Shown: positions 16,733 to 26,872, counted from the stretch's first letter. The stretch is DNA of 64,000 nt from Parapedobacter pyrenivorans_A (GCF_041925275.1 NZ_JBHEUZ010000007.1:124001-188000), one strand, 5' to 3'. Numbers and translations: made by a program. Notes: a model not told the origin generated them from the sequence alone.

Positions 16733-19700
16733 TTATCCGCGTTTGTGGGCTTCGCACCACCTGCGTGCATTCACAAACGCCTCCAACCATGGTGATACCT
16801 CATCGCGCCGATCGGATGGATAGTACGCCCAGTTCCATTGGAAGATGGAGCGTTCGATGTGTGGCATCGTTACCAGGTGGCGCCCGGTGGTATCGCAAAG
16901 CATAGCAGTGGCAAATGCCGATCCGTTGGGATGGTGGGGATATTCCTCATACCCATACTTGGCCACGATGTGGTAGCGGTCTTCCGTATAAGGCAGGTCA
17001 AACTTCCCTTCGCCATGCGATATCCAAACGCCCAATGTGCTACCAGCCAGTGACGACAGCATCACCGAGTGGTTTTCCTGCAGGGTGACGGATACGAAGT
17101 TACACTCGTGCTTATGCGAATCGTTGTGGAGCATCTTGCCATGCACCGCGTGGTCGGGGTTGATGAGTTCCAGTTCCATGAAGAGCTGGCATCCATTGCA
17201 TATACCGATGGATAAGGTATCTGGCCGCGCAAAGAAGTTGTCCAGTGCTGTTTTCGCCTTCTCGTTGTAAAGGAATGCGCCCGCCCATCCCTTGGCCGAT
17301 CCCAATACGTCCGAATTGGAGAAACCGCCAACCGTACCGATAAATTGGATATCCTCAAGCGTTTCCCGGCCGGCGATGAGGTCGGTCATGTGCACGTCTT
17401 TCACATCGAACCCGGCGAGGTACATCGCATTGGCCATTTCACGTTCCGAGTTGGAACCTTTTTCGCGGATGATAGCCGCTTTTGGCCGGGGTTTGCCGGG
17501 ATCAAGGGCTGGCTTCCTGCCGTTGAAATGTACCGGGAATTGGTAGGAGAGGGGCTGCTCCTTGTAGTTTGCATAACGCACGTGTGCCAAGCCGTTTTTG
17601 GTCTGTTTCTGGTCGAGCAGGAACGATGTCTTGTACCACGTATCCCGAAGTTCACGGACGCTGAAAGCAAAACGGTCGTTGCCGTTGGCAACGATGAACT
17701 CATCACCTGCGGAAGGAGTACCGATCTTGGTAGCGGTTATCCCGGCATTTGCGAGTTGCCTTTCGAAAGCTTCGTCGTCTGTTGCCTGTAGTACCACGGC
17801 AATGTTTTCGTTGAAAAGCGTTTTTACGGAGTCGGTTTCGCCCAGTGCCGTTAAATCGTAGTGCGCTGCGAGGTCCGTGTCGGCGAAACACAGCTCCAAC
17901 AGGGTGGTTACCAAACCGCCGGAGCCCACGTCGTGGCCGGCAGCCACCAGACCATTTTTGATCAGCTCCTGGATGGCATTGAACGCGGATTTGAAATAAT
18001 CGGCGTCCGTTATGGTAGGCGCTTCATTCCCGATCTTGTTGCGTATTTGCGCAAACGACGATCCACCGAGTTTAAAGGTGTCTTTCGAGAGGTTGATGTA
18101 GTATATGGAGCCTGCCTGCTTGCTCAATACGGGTTCTACCACGTTGTTGATATCCGTGCAGTTGCCACCGGCAGAGATGATGGCCGTGCCGGGTGCGATG
18201 ACATCCCCGTTGGGATATTTCTGCTTCATGGATAGGGAGTCCTTGCCGGTAGGGATGTTAATGCCCAGCGCAATGGCAAAGTCCGAGCAGCCCTTTACTG
18301 CATCATACAGGCGGGCATCTTCGCCTTCATTATTGCACGCCCACATCCAATTGGCCGAAAGGGATACGCCGGCCAGTCCATTTTTAATCGGTGCAAATAC
18401 GAGGTTTGATAAGGCTTCGCCGATGGCGTTGCGCGATCCCGCTACCGGGTCGATAAGGGCGGACAGCGGTGCGTGGCCTACCGTGGTCGCTACGCCTTCG
18501 GTAGAACGGTAATCGAGTGCCATTACACCCACGTTGTTGAGGGGCAGTTGCAAGGGCCCCACGCATTGCTGCTTGGCCACGCGGCCCCCTACACACCGGT
18601 CTACCTTGTTGGTAAGCCAGTCTTTGGACGCCACGGCTTCTAGTTGCAATAGTTGATGGAGGTATGTTGGGATATCTTCGATACGGTAGTCTACGGCCTC
18701 ATAATCGCGGGGTATCCGCCGATCGGTCATCACCGTTTTCGGCGAAGAGCCGAAGAAATCGGAAAGTGCATAGTCAAGTGGCTTCTCTCCGTTGGTGCCC
18801 GACTGGAATACAAAGCGATGGTCGCCGGTTACCGTACCCACGGTATACATAGGGGCCCGTTCGCGGTCGGCGACCGTTTGGAGTTGCCGAAGGTCGCCCT
18901 CGCCGATGATGAGGCCCATGCGCTCTTGCGATTCATTGCCGATGATTTCCTTGGCCGATAGGGTAGGGTCGCCTACAGGCAGTTTGTCGAGGTCGATATG
19001 CCCACCGGTTTCTTCCACCAGTTCGGAGAGGCAGTTGAGGTGGCCGCCTGCGCCGTGGTCGTGGATGGAAACGATCGGGTTATGGTCCGACTCTACGAAT
19101 GCGCGGATGGCATTGGCTGCACGCTTCTGCATTTCGGGGTTTGCCCGCTGGATGGCGTTTAGTTCTATACCAGAACCATACGCGCCCGTATCGGCCGATG
19201 ATACAGCGGCACCTCCCATGCCAATCCGGTAATTCTCGCCGCCGAGTACCACGATTCGGTCGCCTGTTTGCGGCGTGTGTTTCTTGGCCTGTTCCGCTTT
19301 GCCGTAACCGACCCCGCCAGCCATCATGATCACCTTGTCGTAACCGAGTTTTCGGTCGGCTTCTTCGTGTTCGAAGGTCAATACCGAGCCCGCGATGAGC
19401 GGCTGGCCGAATTTATTACCAAAGTCAGACGCGCCGTTCGACGCTTTGATGAGGATGTCTATGGGTGTTTGATACAGCCAACTACGTTCATCCATCGCTT
19501 GTTCCCACGGCCGTTCCGCCAGTAGCCGCGAATAAGCTGTCATGTACACGGCGGTGCCCGCCAATGGCAGGGCACCCTGGCCACCCGCCAGGCGGTCGCG
19601 TATTTCACCTCCCGATCCGGTAGCGGCACCGGAGAAGGGTTCTACGGTGGTCGGGAAATTATGGGTCTCCGCTTTCAGTGAGAGTACGGAATCAAATTCC

Positions 19701-20407
19701 TGCTCCGTATAGAAATCGGGTTTGTCTGCCGACTTGGGTGCAAATTGCGTAACCCGCGGACCTTTGATAAAGGCCACGTTGTCTTTATAGGCCGAAACGA
19801 TTTCATTCGGGTGCGTTTCGGACGTCTTCTTGATTAGTTTGAACAGGGATGAAAGCTGCTCTTCCCCGTCGATGACGAAAGTGCCATTGAAAATCTTATG
19901 CCGGCAGTGCTCGGAGTTGGCTTGCGAAAAGGCAAATACTTCGGAGTCGGTGAGCTTGCGGCCGATTTTATCGGATAGCCGGTGGAGGTATTCCACTTCT
20001 TCGACGCTCAACGCCAAGCCCTCCTGCTTATTGTATGCATCGATGTCATCGATTTCCGTGATGGGCTCCGGGGATATGCGGATGGTGTACAGTTCCTGCG
20101 CCAGCCCGGCAAACTTCTGCGAAATCATGGGGTCGAAATCGGTGAAATCAGGGGCAACGGGTGTGTATTCCTCGATGCGGATGATGCCTTGGATGCCCAT
20201 GTTTTGGGTAATTTCGACCGCATTGGTGCTCCAAGGCGAAACCATCGCCGCACGGGGTCCCACGAAGTCGCCCGCAACGGCGCCCCCGACGATTTCCGTG
20301 GCGCTTCCAAAAAGCCAGTTGAGTTTCGCAATGTCTTCAGCTGTCAGTGCTGATTCGGTTTGGACACCGTAAACGGTGTTTTTGGGGTTCACAAAGAAAT
20401 GGATCAT
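16733..20407 (-). CDS. purL: Phosphoribosylformylglycinamidine synthase
   Basis: Large single-chain FGAM synthase of 1224 residues, the proteobacterial/Bacteroidota type. It converts FGAR, glutamine and ATP to FGAM in purine synthesis. Visible are the N-terminal PurS-like part, AETHNFPTTVEPF and GSGGEIRD near 240-270, the second AIR-synthetase-like half with GKDSLSMKQK, and the C-terminal glutaminase with GICNGCQLFMEL and the closing HIERS/WNWAYYPS region. ATG at 20407 is preferred over TTG at 20443, because the protein then begins MIHFFVNPKNTVY. It is monocistronic here. Confidence 0.97.
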   Translation of the reverse strand: MIHFFVNPKNTVYGVQTESALTAEDIAKLNWLFGSATEIVGGAVAGDFVGPRAAMVSPWSTNAVEITQNMGIQGIIRIEEYTPVAPDFTDFDPMISQKFAGLAQELYTIRISPEPITEIDDIDAYNKQEGLALSVEEVEYLHRLSDKIGRKLTDSEVFAFSQANSEHCRHKIFNGTFVIDGEEQLSSLFKLIKKTSETHPNEIVSAYKDNVAFIKGPRVTQFAPKSADKPDFYTEQEFDSVLSLKAETHNFPTTVEPFSGAATGSGGEIRDRLAGGQGALPLAGTAVYMTAYSRLLAERPWEQAMDERSWLYQTPIDILIKASNGASDFGNKFGQPLIAGSVLTFEHEEADRKLGYDKVIMMAGGVGYGKAEQAKKHTPQTGDRIVVLGGENYRIGMGGAAVSSADTGAYGSGIELNAIQRANPEMQKRAANAIRAFVESDHNPIVSIHDHGAGGHLNCLSELVEETGGHIDLDKLPVGDPTLSAKEIIGNESQERMGLIIGEGDLRQLQTVADRERAPMYTVGTVTGDHRFVFQSGTNGEKPLDYALSDFFGSSPKTVMTDRRIPRDYEAVDYRIEDIPTYLHQLLQLEAVASKDWLTNKVDRCVGGRVAKQQCVGPLQLPLNNVGVMALDYRSTEGVATTVGHAPLSALIDPVAGSRNAIGEALSNLVFAPIKNGLAGVSLSANWMWACNNEGEDARLYDAVKGCSDFAIALGINIPTGKDSLSMKQKYPNGDVIAPGTAIISAGGNCTDINNVVEPVLSKQAGSIYYINLSKDTFKLGGSSFAQIRNKIGNEAPTITDADYFKSAFNAIQELIKNGLVAAGHDVGSGGLVTTLLELCFADTDLAAHYDLTALGETDSVKTLFNENIAVVLQATDDEAFERQLANAGITATKIGTPSAGDEFIVANGNDRFAFSVRELRDTWYKTSFLLDQKQTKNGLAHVRYANYKEQPLSYQFPVHFNGRKPALDPGKPRPKAAIIREKGSNSEREMANAMYLAGFDVKDVHMTDLIAGRETLEDIQFIGTVGGFSNSDVLGSAKGWAGAFLYNEKAKTALDNFFARPDTLSIGICNGCQLFMELELINPDHAVHGKMLHNDSHKHECNFVSVTLQENHSVMLSSLAGSTLGVWISHGEGKFDLPYTEDRYHIVAKYGYEEYPHHPNGSAFATAMLCDTTGRHLVTMPHIERSIFQWNWAYYPSDRRDEVSPWLEAFVNARRWCEAHKRG

Positions 20408-20440
20408 CAGTGTTATCCTCGAAGCATAGAATTCCTTGCG

Positions 20441-20448
20441 CAAAGATA
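20441..20448 (-). promoter_or_regulatory. Possible -7 box of purL
   Basis: TATCTTTG on the - strand fits TAnnTTTG and lies 33 bases before the purL start codon. No good TTTG is found at the proper -33 distance, so only half of the consensus is present. Confidence 0.35.
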
Positions 20449-20624
20449 CGACTAATTTTGGCGAAGTCCATTAATTATTCAGGTTGTAATACTTCATCCG
20501 GTTCATTGATTTGTTGAATCAACTGTTCGGCTTCACGATTGTGTGGGTTGGCTGCTGTTATCGTCCCAATCAAACGCAACGAAAGTTGCGCCGAAATGCA
20601 AACGAGATATGCGGCACGACTATA

Positions 20625-20655
20625 TTTGCATATGAAGCATATTTAGCTAAGTTTG
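20625..20655 (+). promoter_or_regulatory. Promoter of the tauE-moaD-moaE-fdhD-fdhF operon
   Basis: TTTG at 20625-20628 is followed after 19 bases by TAAGTTTG at 20648-20655, a full match to the Bacteroidota consensus. Transcription should start near 20662, about 18 bases before the tauE start. No molybdenum-cofactor riboswitch could fit in so short a leader. Confidence 0.7.
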
Positions 20656-20679
20656 TTTACGAATATCAATACGTAATTT

Positions 20680-21444
20680 ATGCAACATTGGGAGCTGTTA
20701 CTTTTTTTCCTGACCATTTCTTTCGTATATGCCTCGGTGGGATTTGGTGGTGGCTCCAGTTACCTGGCCATCTTAGCGTTATATGCGCTACCGTTTAAAG
20801 AATTGCGTTTGATCGCGTTGATTTGTAACATCATCGTCGTTTCCGGGGGAGTTTACGTTTATATGAAAAATAAACAGGTAAACCGGAAAAAAATCGTTCC
20901 GTTCGTTTTGCTGAGCATACCGATGGCCTATTTGGGTGCCATTGTGCGTATCAGCCAGCACACTTTTTTTGTTATCCTCGGATGCAGCCTAGTGATCGCA
21001 GCGGTATTGCTTTGGATAAAAACAGGTCCCGTTACCATTGATCAATTGAAAGAACCGAAAAGACGGGCCTTTCTGAAAAATAGCGCCTTGGGCGGTTCCG
21101 TAGGCTTTCTATCGGGTATGGTAGGCATTGGTGGCGGTATTTTCCTATCGCCGCTACTTAACCTCATGAAGTGGGACCTGCCAAAAAAAATAGCTGCCAC
21201 GGCCAGTGTTTTTATCTTGGTCAATTCCGTGTCGGGAATTGCCGGCCAACTTACTAGCTTGCCCGAGCACATCAATTATTCCCGTATAGGGCTATTATGC
21301 CTGGCGGTACTTATCGGAGGCCAAGCGGGTTCCCGGATGGCCATCAGATTTGACCCGTTAATTATCCGCCGCATGACGGCGGTATTGGTGTTCTGTGCAG
21401 GGGCAAATGTGTTATTCAAGCACCTCCCTTTATTTTTTGAATAA
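20680..21444 (+). CDS. TauE/SafE (TSUP) family membrane transporter
   Basis: A 254-residue inner-membrane protein with about eight helices in two similar halves, each starting with a glycine-rich turn: SVGFGGGSSYLA near residue 19 and GMVGIGGGIFLS near 146. Both are diagnostic of the TSUP/TauE-SafE family, which exports sulfite, organosulfonates or other anions. It heads the operon with moaD, moaE, fdhD and the FdhF-like gene. The transported anion is not known; an anion linked to the molybdoenzyme, or sulfur supply, is only a guess. Confidence 0.85.
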   Translation: MQHWELLLFFLTISFVYASVGFGGGSSYLAILALYALPFKELRLIALICNIIVVSGGVYVYMKNKQVNRKKIVPFVLLSIPMAYLGAIVRISQHTFFVILGCSLVIAAVLLWIKTGPVTIDQLKEPKRRAFLKNSALGGSVGFLSGMVGIGGGIFLSPLLNLMKWDLPKKIAATASVFILVNSVSGIAGQLTSLPEHINYSRIGLLCLAVLIGGQAGSRMAIRFDPLIIRRMTAVLVFCAGANVLFKHLPLFFE

Positions 21445-21458
21445 TCGTTTTGACTGAA

Positions 21459-21701
21459 ATGGATATAAGTATATTGGCGTTTGGTATTGTAAAGGAGTTC
21501 TTCGGTGGCCCTGCCATTGCATGGGAATTGCAGGGCGAACGGACCGTTGCAAGGTTAAAGGAAGAATTGGAAGCAGCTTATCCGGATATGAAAAAGTTGC
21601 GGTCATACCTGGTTGCCGTTAACGATGAGTATGCCGAAGATGGATTGGTGATCCGTCCTGGAGATGAGATTGCAATCATCCCGCCGGTAAGCGGCGGTTG
21701 A
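21459..21701 (+). CDS. moaD: Molybdopterin synthase small subunit (MoaD)
   Basis: A ubiquitin-like sulfur carrier of 80 residues. It ends in the required double glycine (IIPPVSGG), which is adenylated by the MoeB-like protein and then thiocarboxylated. With MoaE it converts cyclic pyranopterin monophosphate to molybdopterin. ATG at 21459 is preferred over TTG at 21450. It is followed 12 bases later by moaE. Confidence 0.93.
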   Translation: MDISILAFGIVKEFFGGPAIAWELQGERTVARLKEELEAAYPDMKKLRSYLVAVNDEYAEDGLVIRPGDEIAIIPPVSGG

Positions 21702-21713
21702 AATCCACACGAG

Positions 21714-22130
21714 ATGATCGATATTAAAATTTTGAATGGGCCGTTGGATACGGCAGGTTGCATTGGGCGGGCCACGGATGCGGCATGCGGCGGTACGGCA
21801 ATGTTTATAGGCACTGTTCGGGACAAAACAGACGGACGAAACGTAGTGCAATTGGAATATGAATGCTATGAATCCATGGCATTGAAGGAGTTGGCAAAAA
21901 TTGCGGAGCATGCTGCCCGATCGTGGAAGATTGACCATCTGGTGATTCACCACCGGATAGGTGTATTGCATGTTGGCGATATCGCCGTGGTCGTTGCTGT
22001 CGGTGCCGCGCATCGCGACGCGGCCTTTGATGCCTGCCGCTATACGATTGACACGTTGAAAAAAACGGTACCCATCTGGAAAAAGGAAATTTTCGAGAAT
22101 GGCGAGGTATGGGTATCGGCACATGCCTGA
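21714..22130 (+). CDS. moaE: Molybdopterin synthase large subunit (MoaE)
   Basis: The catalytic subunit of molybdopterin synthase, 138 residues. Family marks are GGTAMFIGTVRDK at 22-34, the YECYESMA segment, HRIGVLHVGD and the closing PIWKKEIFENGEVWV, whose lysines act in the reaction. The neighbouring MoaD provides the sulfur. It is the third gene of the + strand Moco unit. Confidence 0.95.
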   Translation: MIDIKILNGPLDTAGCIGRATDAACGGTAMFIGTVRDKTDGRNVVQLEYECYESMALKELAKIAEHAARSWKIDHLVIHHRIGVLHVGDIAVVVAVGAAHRDAAFDACRYTIDTLKKTVPIWKKEIFENGEVWVSAHA

Positions 22131-22173
22131 GTTTTTAGTAAATTTACCCATCGTTATATAAATCGATACGGAA

Positions 22174-23079
22174 ATGAGGGAGATAGCGACAGGTGCCACT
22201 AAACCCATTCGTGTGACGAAGGTAGACGGACATGCTGATACGTCTTTTGCCGATGTGCTTTCGGTTGAAGAGCCCCTTGAGATTAGGGTCCGTTACGGTT
22301 CGGGGCGTGAACGGGTGCAGAAAAGCATTTCCGTAACCATGCGCACGCCGGGCAACGATAGGGAGCTTGCGCTTGGCTTTTTATTTACCGAGGGGATCAT
22401 CGCGGCTGACGGGGGGATACAACGGGCACAGCACACGGGTATGGAGTGTTCGGCACAGGAGGAGAATGTCGTGCAAGTCGATTTCATGGAAGGCTTTGTA
22501 CCCCAACTGCATCAGGCTGACCGGAATTTCTATACCACTTCGAGCTGTGGCGTTTGCGGGAAAAGCTCCATACAATCGATAAAAACGGTAAGCCCGTTCC
22601 ATCGACAACAACGGCCGGCGCTGCAATTATCCAAGCATGTTTTTTATCTGCTGCCGAAGAAACTGAGGGCGGCCCAGCGTGGTTTTGCGGCTACGGGGGG
22701 AATCCATGCTGCGGCGCTTTTTACTCTGCAGGGAGAGTTGATGGATTTGCGGGAAGACGTGGGCCGGCATAATGCGCTCGATAAATTGATTGGACATGCC
22801 TTAATGAACGATGCTTTGCCATTGAACCGGCACCTGTTGCTGCTGAGTGGGCGGGCGAGCTTCGAATTGATTCAAAAAGCAGCGATGGCCGGTATTTCCA
22901 TTGTTGCTGCCATTGGCGCCCCATCGAGCCTGGCAGTAGAATTGGCTGCCGAATTGGGTATAACGCTTATTGGTTTTCTTAAGGAAGATAGCTTCAATAT
23001 TTATAATTTAGGTGATAACGTTTTAATACAGGCATGTGATGAAACCGCCGTGGTTTTCAAAAATCACATAGCGGGGTGA
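22174..23079 (+). CDS. fdhD: FdhD sulfurtransferase
   Basis: Accessory protein of formate dehydrogenases, 301 residues. It carries sulfur from a cysteine desulfurase and sulfurates the Moco before insertion into the enzyme. The sulfur-carrying pair is in SSCGVCGKSSI near residue 128, and RMRTPGNDRELALGFLFTEG and DVGRHNALDKLIG are also typical. Its presence immediately before the FdhF-like gene shows that this enzyme needs sulfurated Moco. Confidence 0.95.
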   Translation: MREIATGATKPIRVTKVDGHADTSFADVLSVEEPLEIRVRYGSGRERVQKSISVTMRTPGNDRELALGFLFTEGIIAADGGIQRAQHTGMECSAQEENVVQVDFMEGFVPQLHQADRNFYTTSSCGVCGKSSIQSIKTVSPFHRQQRPALQLSKHVFYLLPKKLRAAQRGFAATGGIHAAALFTLQGELMDLREDVGRHNALDKLIGHALMNDALPLNRHLLLLSGRASFELIQKAAMAGISIVAAIGAPSSLAVELAAELGITLIGFLKEDSFNIYNLGDNVLIQACDETAVVFKNHIAG

Positions 23080-23124
23080 TTAAACCATGACGGCTTCACT
23101 GCCAATTAAAAACAATGTATTCGA

Positions 23125-23478
23125 ATGAAGATAAGGATTAAAGGCAATTCAGTAAGATACCGGCTTACCCGGTCGGAAGTAGCTGCGTTGGCGGGCTCGG
23201 ACCGCTTGGAAGAACATACCGCGTTTGCCGGCAAAACGTTCACCTATGCCATCGAGGCCGCTGGCGGCGATCGGCTGACTGCGGACTTTATTGATAACAG
23301 GATCGTGCTGAACATGCCCAAGGCCATGATCGATGCATTGCACCACACCGATAAAGTAGGGTTTGAGGATAAATCGGGCACGGTAAGCTTATTGGTAGAG
23401 AAAGATTTTGCCTGTATTGATAATACGGAAGAGGACCAAAGTGATAACTATCCTAACCCGTCGCTATCCTGCGATTAA
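23125..23478 (+). CDS. DUF7009-type small protein
   Basis: A 117-residue soluble protein with no signal peptide. It begins MKIRIKGNSVRYRLTRSEV and ends with an acidic ...NTEEDQSDNYPNPS tail. I recall this as the DUF7009 family, small Bacteroidota proteins found beside FdhF-like oxidoreductase and Moco genes. It lies 45 bases after fdhD and 11 bases before the FdhF-like gene, so a chaperone or assembly role for that enzyme is plausible. No catalytic residues are evident. Confidence 0.7.
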   Translation: MKIRIKGNSVRYRLTRSEVAALAGSDRLEEHTAFAGKTFTYAIEAAGGDRLTADFIDNRIVLNMPKAMIDALHHTDKVGFEDKSGTVSLLVEKDFACIDNTEEDQSDNYPNPSLSCD

Positions 23479-23489
23479 CACCCTGCGCC

Positions 23490-25841
23490 ATGGACGAGGA
23501 AAAACACCTGAAGGACACCGAACAGGCAGCTAAAAAAATGCCTTCTGCCGAGCCACCCTATGAATTATTAGACCTTACCGTTACCGGGGTGAAAAAATGG
23601 GCGGCGGGGATACCCGGGGTGGTAGCTTCGGTGAAAGACCTGATCTTGGATAAGGCGCTTTTCCGCGGCGGCAAAGCACTGTTCAAGATGAACCAGTTTG
23701 ATGGATTTGATTGCCCAAGCTGTGCGTGGCCCGATCCCGATGATGAGCGGTCGCCCATCGCCGAATATTGCGAAAATGGTGCGAAGGCACTTGCGGAAGA
23801 AGCCACGACGAAAAAAATCGCGGCAGAGTTTTTCAGGCATAACTCGGTTTACGACCTGGCTAAGTTAACGGATTACGAGATCGGGCACTTGGGTAGGCTG
23901 AGTGAGCCGATGTACTTGCCCCAAGGCGGTACCCATTACGAGCCTATTAGCTGGGATGGAGCGTTCGGGAAAATCGCCGGACACCTCAACGGATTGGCAT
24001 CGCCCGATGAAGCGGTGTTTTATACGTCGGGAAGGACAAGCAATGAAGCCTCCTTCGCTTACCAGCTATTTGTAAGGGAGTTTGGCACCAACAATTTCCC
24101 CGACTGTTCCAATATGTGCCACGAGACCTCCGGCTTTGCCCTGTCGCCCATCATCGGTATCGGCAAAGGGACGGTAAAACTGCATGATTTCTACGATACG
24201 GATGTGATTGTGATTATCGGGCAAAATCCGGGGACCAATTCTCCGCGCATGTTGAGCGCACTGGAAAAGGGCAAAAGGAACGGCGCCAAGATCATTGCAA
24301 TCAACCCGTTGCCCGAAGCGGGATTGATGGGTTTCCGCAATCCACAGCAAATCAACGGCGTTATTGGTGGCGGCGTTAACCTCGGCGACCTCTACCTTCC
24401 GGTAAGGATAAATGGCGATTTGGCCTTATTGAAGGCATTGGAACTGCTATTGCTTGATTTTGAACGGAAGTCGCCCGGTGAAGTATTTGACCATGAGTTT
24501 ATTTCGCAAAAGACGGTCGGCTATGAAGATTTCATCAAGCAATTCGACGGCTACGAATTGGAAGACCTGGCCGCCGCCGCTGGCGTGTCTCCGGCCTTGC
24601 TCTACGATGCCGCGCAACTGATGGCGTTCAAAAAGCGCATCATCTTCTGTTGGGGGATGGGCCTCACGCAGCAGCATAACGGGGTGGATATGATCCGGGA
24701 AATCGTCAACATCCTGCTGCTTAAAGGGAGCATTGGCAAGCCCGGCGCCGGTGCCTGTCCGGTGCGCGGCCATAGCAACGTGCAGGGAAACCGCACCATG
24801 CTGATCAACCATCATCCCACGGCGGAGCAACTGGACCGCTTGCAACAGGTTTTCGGATTTAACCCGCCACGGATGGGTGGTTATGATGTGGTGAATACCA
24901 TCAAAGCGATACATGCCGGTAAGGTGAAGGTGTTCTTTGGCATGGGCGGTAACTTCCTGTCGGCCACGCCAGACACTAGGTACACGGCCGAGGCCATGCG
25001 GAAGCTGGATTTGACGGCATTTGTTTCCATCAAGCTTAACCGTGGTCACCTGATCCATGGGAAGGAATCGTTGATATTGCCGACCTTATCGCGCAGCGAG
25101 ATCGATCGGGTGAACGGTGAGAAACAGTTTGTGAGTACCGAGAACTCGATGGGTGTGGTCGAGTGGTCAAAAGGGATGTTGAGGCCCATCTCGGAAGACC
25201 TCATCAATGAAACACAGATTGTATGCCGTATAGCGATGGCGACTATCGGAGATAGGACCGTTGTTGATTGGCAACGGTATCACGACAGCTATGACGCCGT
25301 GCGGGACGACATTGAAAAATGTATCCCCGGTTTTGAGGATTATAACGTGCGGGTAAAGCAAAAAGGCGGTTTCTATCTGCCCAATGCGGCACGGGATGAG
25401 CAGCGGTTCGCCAAGCAATTCAACGACCGTGCACCGTTTACGTTGACCACTGTTCCTGACGATACACTGGCACCCGATGAATACTTGATGGCTACCACCC
25501 GTACGCACGACCAATTCAACACGACCATCTATGGGCTCGATGACCGCTACCGCGGTATCTTCAATGAGCGAAGGGTGGTGATGATGAATGAGAAGGATAT
25601 CGTGCGAGCCGGATTCAAGGCGGGCGATAAAGTGGATTTATTCAATTATGACGATGGTATCGAACGCATTGCCCCCCTGTTCATCGTTGTCCCTTACCCC
25701 ATACCCGAGCGGAATACCATGACTTATTTTCCGGAAACCAATGTGTTGGTCTCCGTGAATAACGTGGTAAAGGGCAGCAATATGCCGGCATCTAAATATG
25801 TGAAGATTAAGATTAGGAAGCATGATCCGCAAAACACCTAG
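23490..25841 (+). CDS. FdhF/YdeP-type molybdopterin oxidoreductase
   Basis: A 783-residue member of the formate-dehydrogenase-alpha-like (YdeP) branch of the DMSO reductase superfamily. The N-terminus carries FDCPSCAWPDPD near residue 71 in place of the usual 4Fe-4S cysteine set. DCSNMCHETSGFAL near 204, IIGQNPGTNSPRML, PVRGHSNVQGNRT and the C-terminal molybdopterin dinucleotide-binding domain (TTRTHDQFNTTIYG) follow. There is no signal peptide, so it is cytoplasmic. Its substrate is uncertain; YdeP-like proteins are linked to formate or to acid resistance. It is the last gene of its operon and meets moeB head-on with a four-base overlap. Confidence 0.88.
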   Translation: MDEEKHLKDTEQAAKKMPSAEPPYELLDLTVTGVKKWAAGIPGVVASVKDLILDKALFRGGKALFKMNQFDGFDCPSCAWPDPDDERSPIAEYCENGAKALAEEATTKKIAAEFFRHNSVYDLAKLTDYEIGHLGRLSEPMYLPQGGTHYEPISWDGAFGKIAGHLNGLASPDEAVFYTSGRTSNEASFAYQLFVREFGTNNFPDCSNMCHETSGFALSPIIGIGKGTVKLHDFYDTDVIVIIGQNPGTNSPRMLSALEKGKRNGAKIIAINPLPEAGLMGFRNPQQINGVIGGGVNLGDLYLPVRINGDLALLKALELLLLDFERKSPGEVFDHEFISQKTVGYEDFIKQFDGYELEDLAAAAGVSPALLYDAAQLMAFKKRIIFCWGMGLTQQHNGVDMIREIVNILLLKGSIGKPGAGACPVRGHSNVQGNRTMLINHHPTAEQLDRLQQVFGFNPPRMGGYDVVNTIKAIHAGKVKVFFGMGGNFLSATPDTRYTAEAMRKLDLTAFVSIKLNRGHLIHGKESLILPTLSRSEIDRVNGEKQFVSTENSMGVVEWSKGMLRPISEDLINETQIVCRIAMATIGDRTVVDWQRYHDSYDAVRDDIEKCIPGFEDYNVRVKQKGGFYLPNAARDEQRFAKQFNDRAPFTLTTVPDDTLAPDEYLMATTRTHDQFNTTIYGLDDRYRGIFNERRVVMMNEKDIVRAGFKAGDKVDLFNYDDGIERIAPLFIVVPYPIPERNTMTYFPETNVLVSVNNVVKGSNMPASKYVKIKIRKHDPQNT

Positions 25842-26872
25842 GTCTTTGCCATTCCGTTTTTCAGGGAATATACCGTGGCTGCTGGGAAACGGCTTTTTAT
25901 CAGGGCAGCCGCTGTGGCACTTCTTTTTCCGGTAGCGCAGTAGCAAACAATAGGGATTGCGTGGTTTATGGAAGGCAGCTGGTTTTCCAGTTCGGCGAGC
26001 GGGATGTTCATACCGCCGATATTAAAGGCCGTATGCTCGTGCTCGTTCCGTACATCGATCAACTCATAATTCCCATCCTCCATGTGGGCAAGCTCGTCCA
26101 GTGTAATGACGCTGACAGCCTCGGGAAGATGGTCTATATGGACATCCGTTTTCTTTAATTTGATGCTCCGGCTTTGGCCGGACAGCACATCCATGACCCA
26201 CAATCGGCCGGCCAGCAGCCCCTCGGAGCCGATGAGGTACTTTATCGCTTCGTTGGCCTGCATACAGCCCACGATGCCGGCCAGCGAGGGGATGACGCCA
26301 CCTTCGGTACAATTCGGCACTTGTGCTTTTTCTGCATCGGGAAACACGTCCCGGTAATTGGGCGAATGCGTGCCGTCCTCCTGCAATACGTTCCAGACGC
26401 TTACTTGCCCCTCAAATTGATAAATGGCACCATACACCAGCGGTTTGCCCAACAGTACGCAGGCATCGTTTAACAAGAGCTTGGTTTCGAAATTGTCCGT
26501 TCCCTCGATGACGAGATCGAAGCCATCGATCAGCGCCATGGCATTTGCTGACGTGGCGCGCAGCCGATAGGGGACGATGGTGATGGCGGGGTTTTGCTGT
26601 TGCAGTTTTGCAGCGGCGGCTTCCACTTTGGGTAGCCCCACATCATGGGGGGTATATAGAATTTGCCGGTGCAAATTGCTCACCGAAACCACGTCGTCAT
26701 CGGCTATGCCAATGGTGCCGATACCGGCGGCGGCAAGGTATTGCGCTGCCGGGCACCCTAGCCCGCCAGCACCTACAATCAGCACCTTGGCGTTTTGCAG
26801 GCGCTCCTGTGCCGCCCTTCCAAACCCCGGTAAGGCCATCTGGCAGTGGTATCGTTCAAAATGCGTACCCAT
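25838..26872 (-). CDS. moeB: MoeB/ThiF-type adenylyltransferase with rhodanese domain
   Basis: A 344-residue fusion that activates MoaD. Residues 1-240 form the ThiF/MoeB adenylating domain with VGAGGLGCPAAQYL, SNLHRQILY and EGTDNFETK. Residues 250-344 form a rhodanese domain with the sulfur-carrying cysteine in VCYCATGKRS. The start codon chosen is ATG at 26872, overlapping the end of mobA by 17 bases; the longer frame adds 28 residues of basic sequence read from within mobA. In this fusion sulfur transfer and adenylation are done by one chain, as in eukaryotic MOCS3. Confidence 0.92.
   Translation of the reverse strand: MGTHFERYHCQMALPGFGRAAQERLQNAKVLIVGAGGLGCPAAQYLAAAGIGTIGIADDDVVSVSNLHRQILYTPHDVGLPKVEAAAAKLQQQNPAITIVPYRLRATSANAMALIDGFDLVIEGTDNFETKLLLNDACVLLGKPLVYGAIYQFEGQVSVWNVLQEDGTHSPNYRDVFPDAEKAQVPNCTEGGVIPSLAGIVGCMQANEAIKYLIGSEGLLAGRLWVMDVLSGQSRSIKLKKTDVHIDHLPEAVSVITLDELAHMEDGNYELIDVRNEHEHTAFNIGGMNIPLAELENQLPSINHAIPIVCYCATGKRSATAAALIKSRFPAATVYSLKNGMAKT

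Noticed and set aside
16507..16770. An 87-codon - strand frame overlapping the end of purL.
   Set aside because: It starts inside purL, crosses the promoter and operator of the iron operon, and has no recognisable features.
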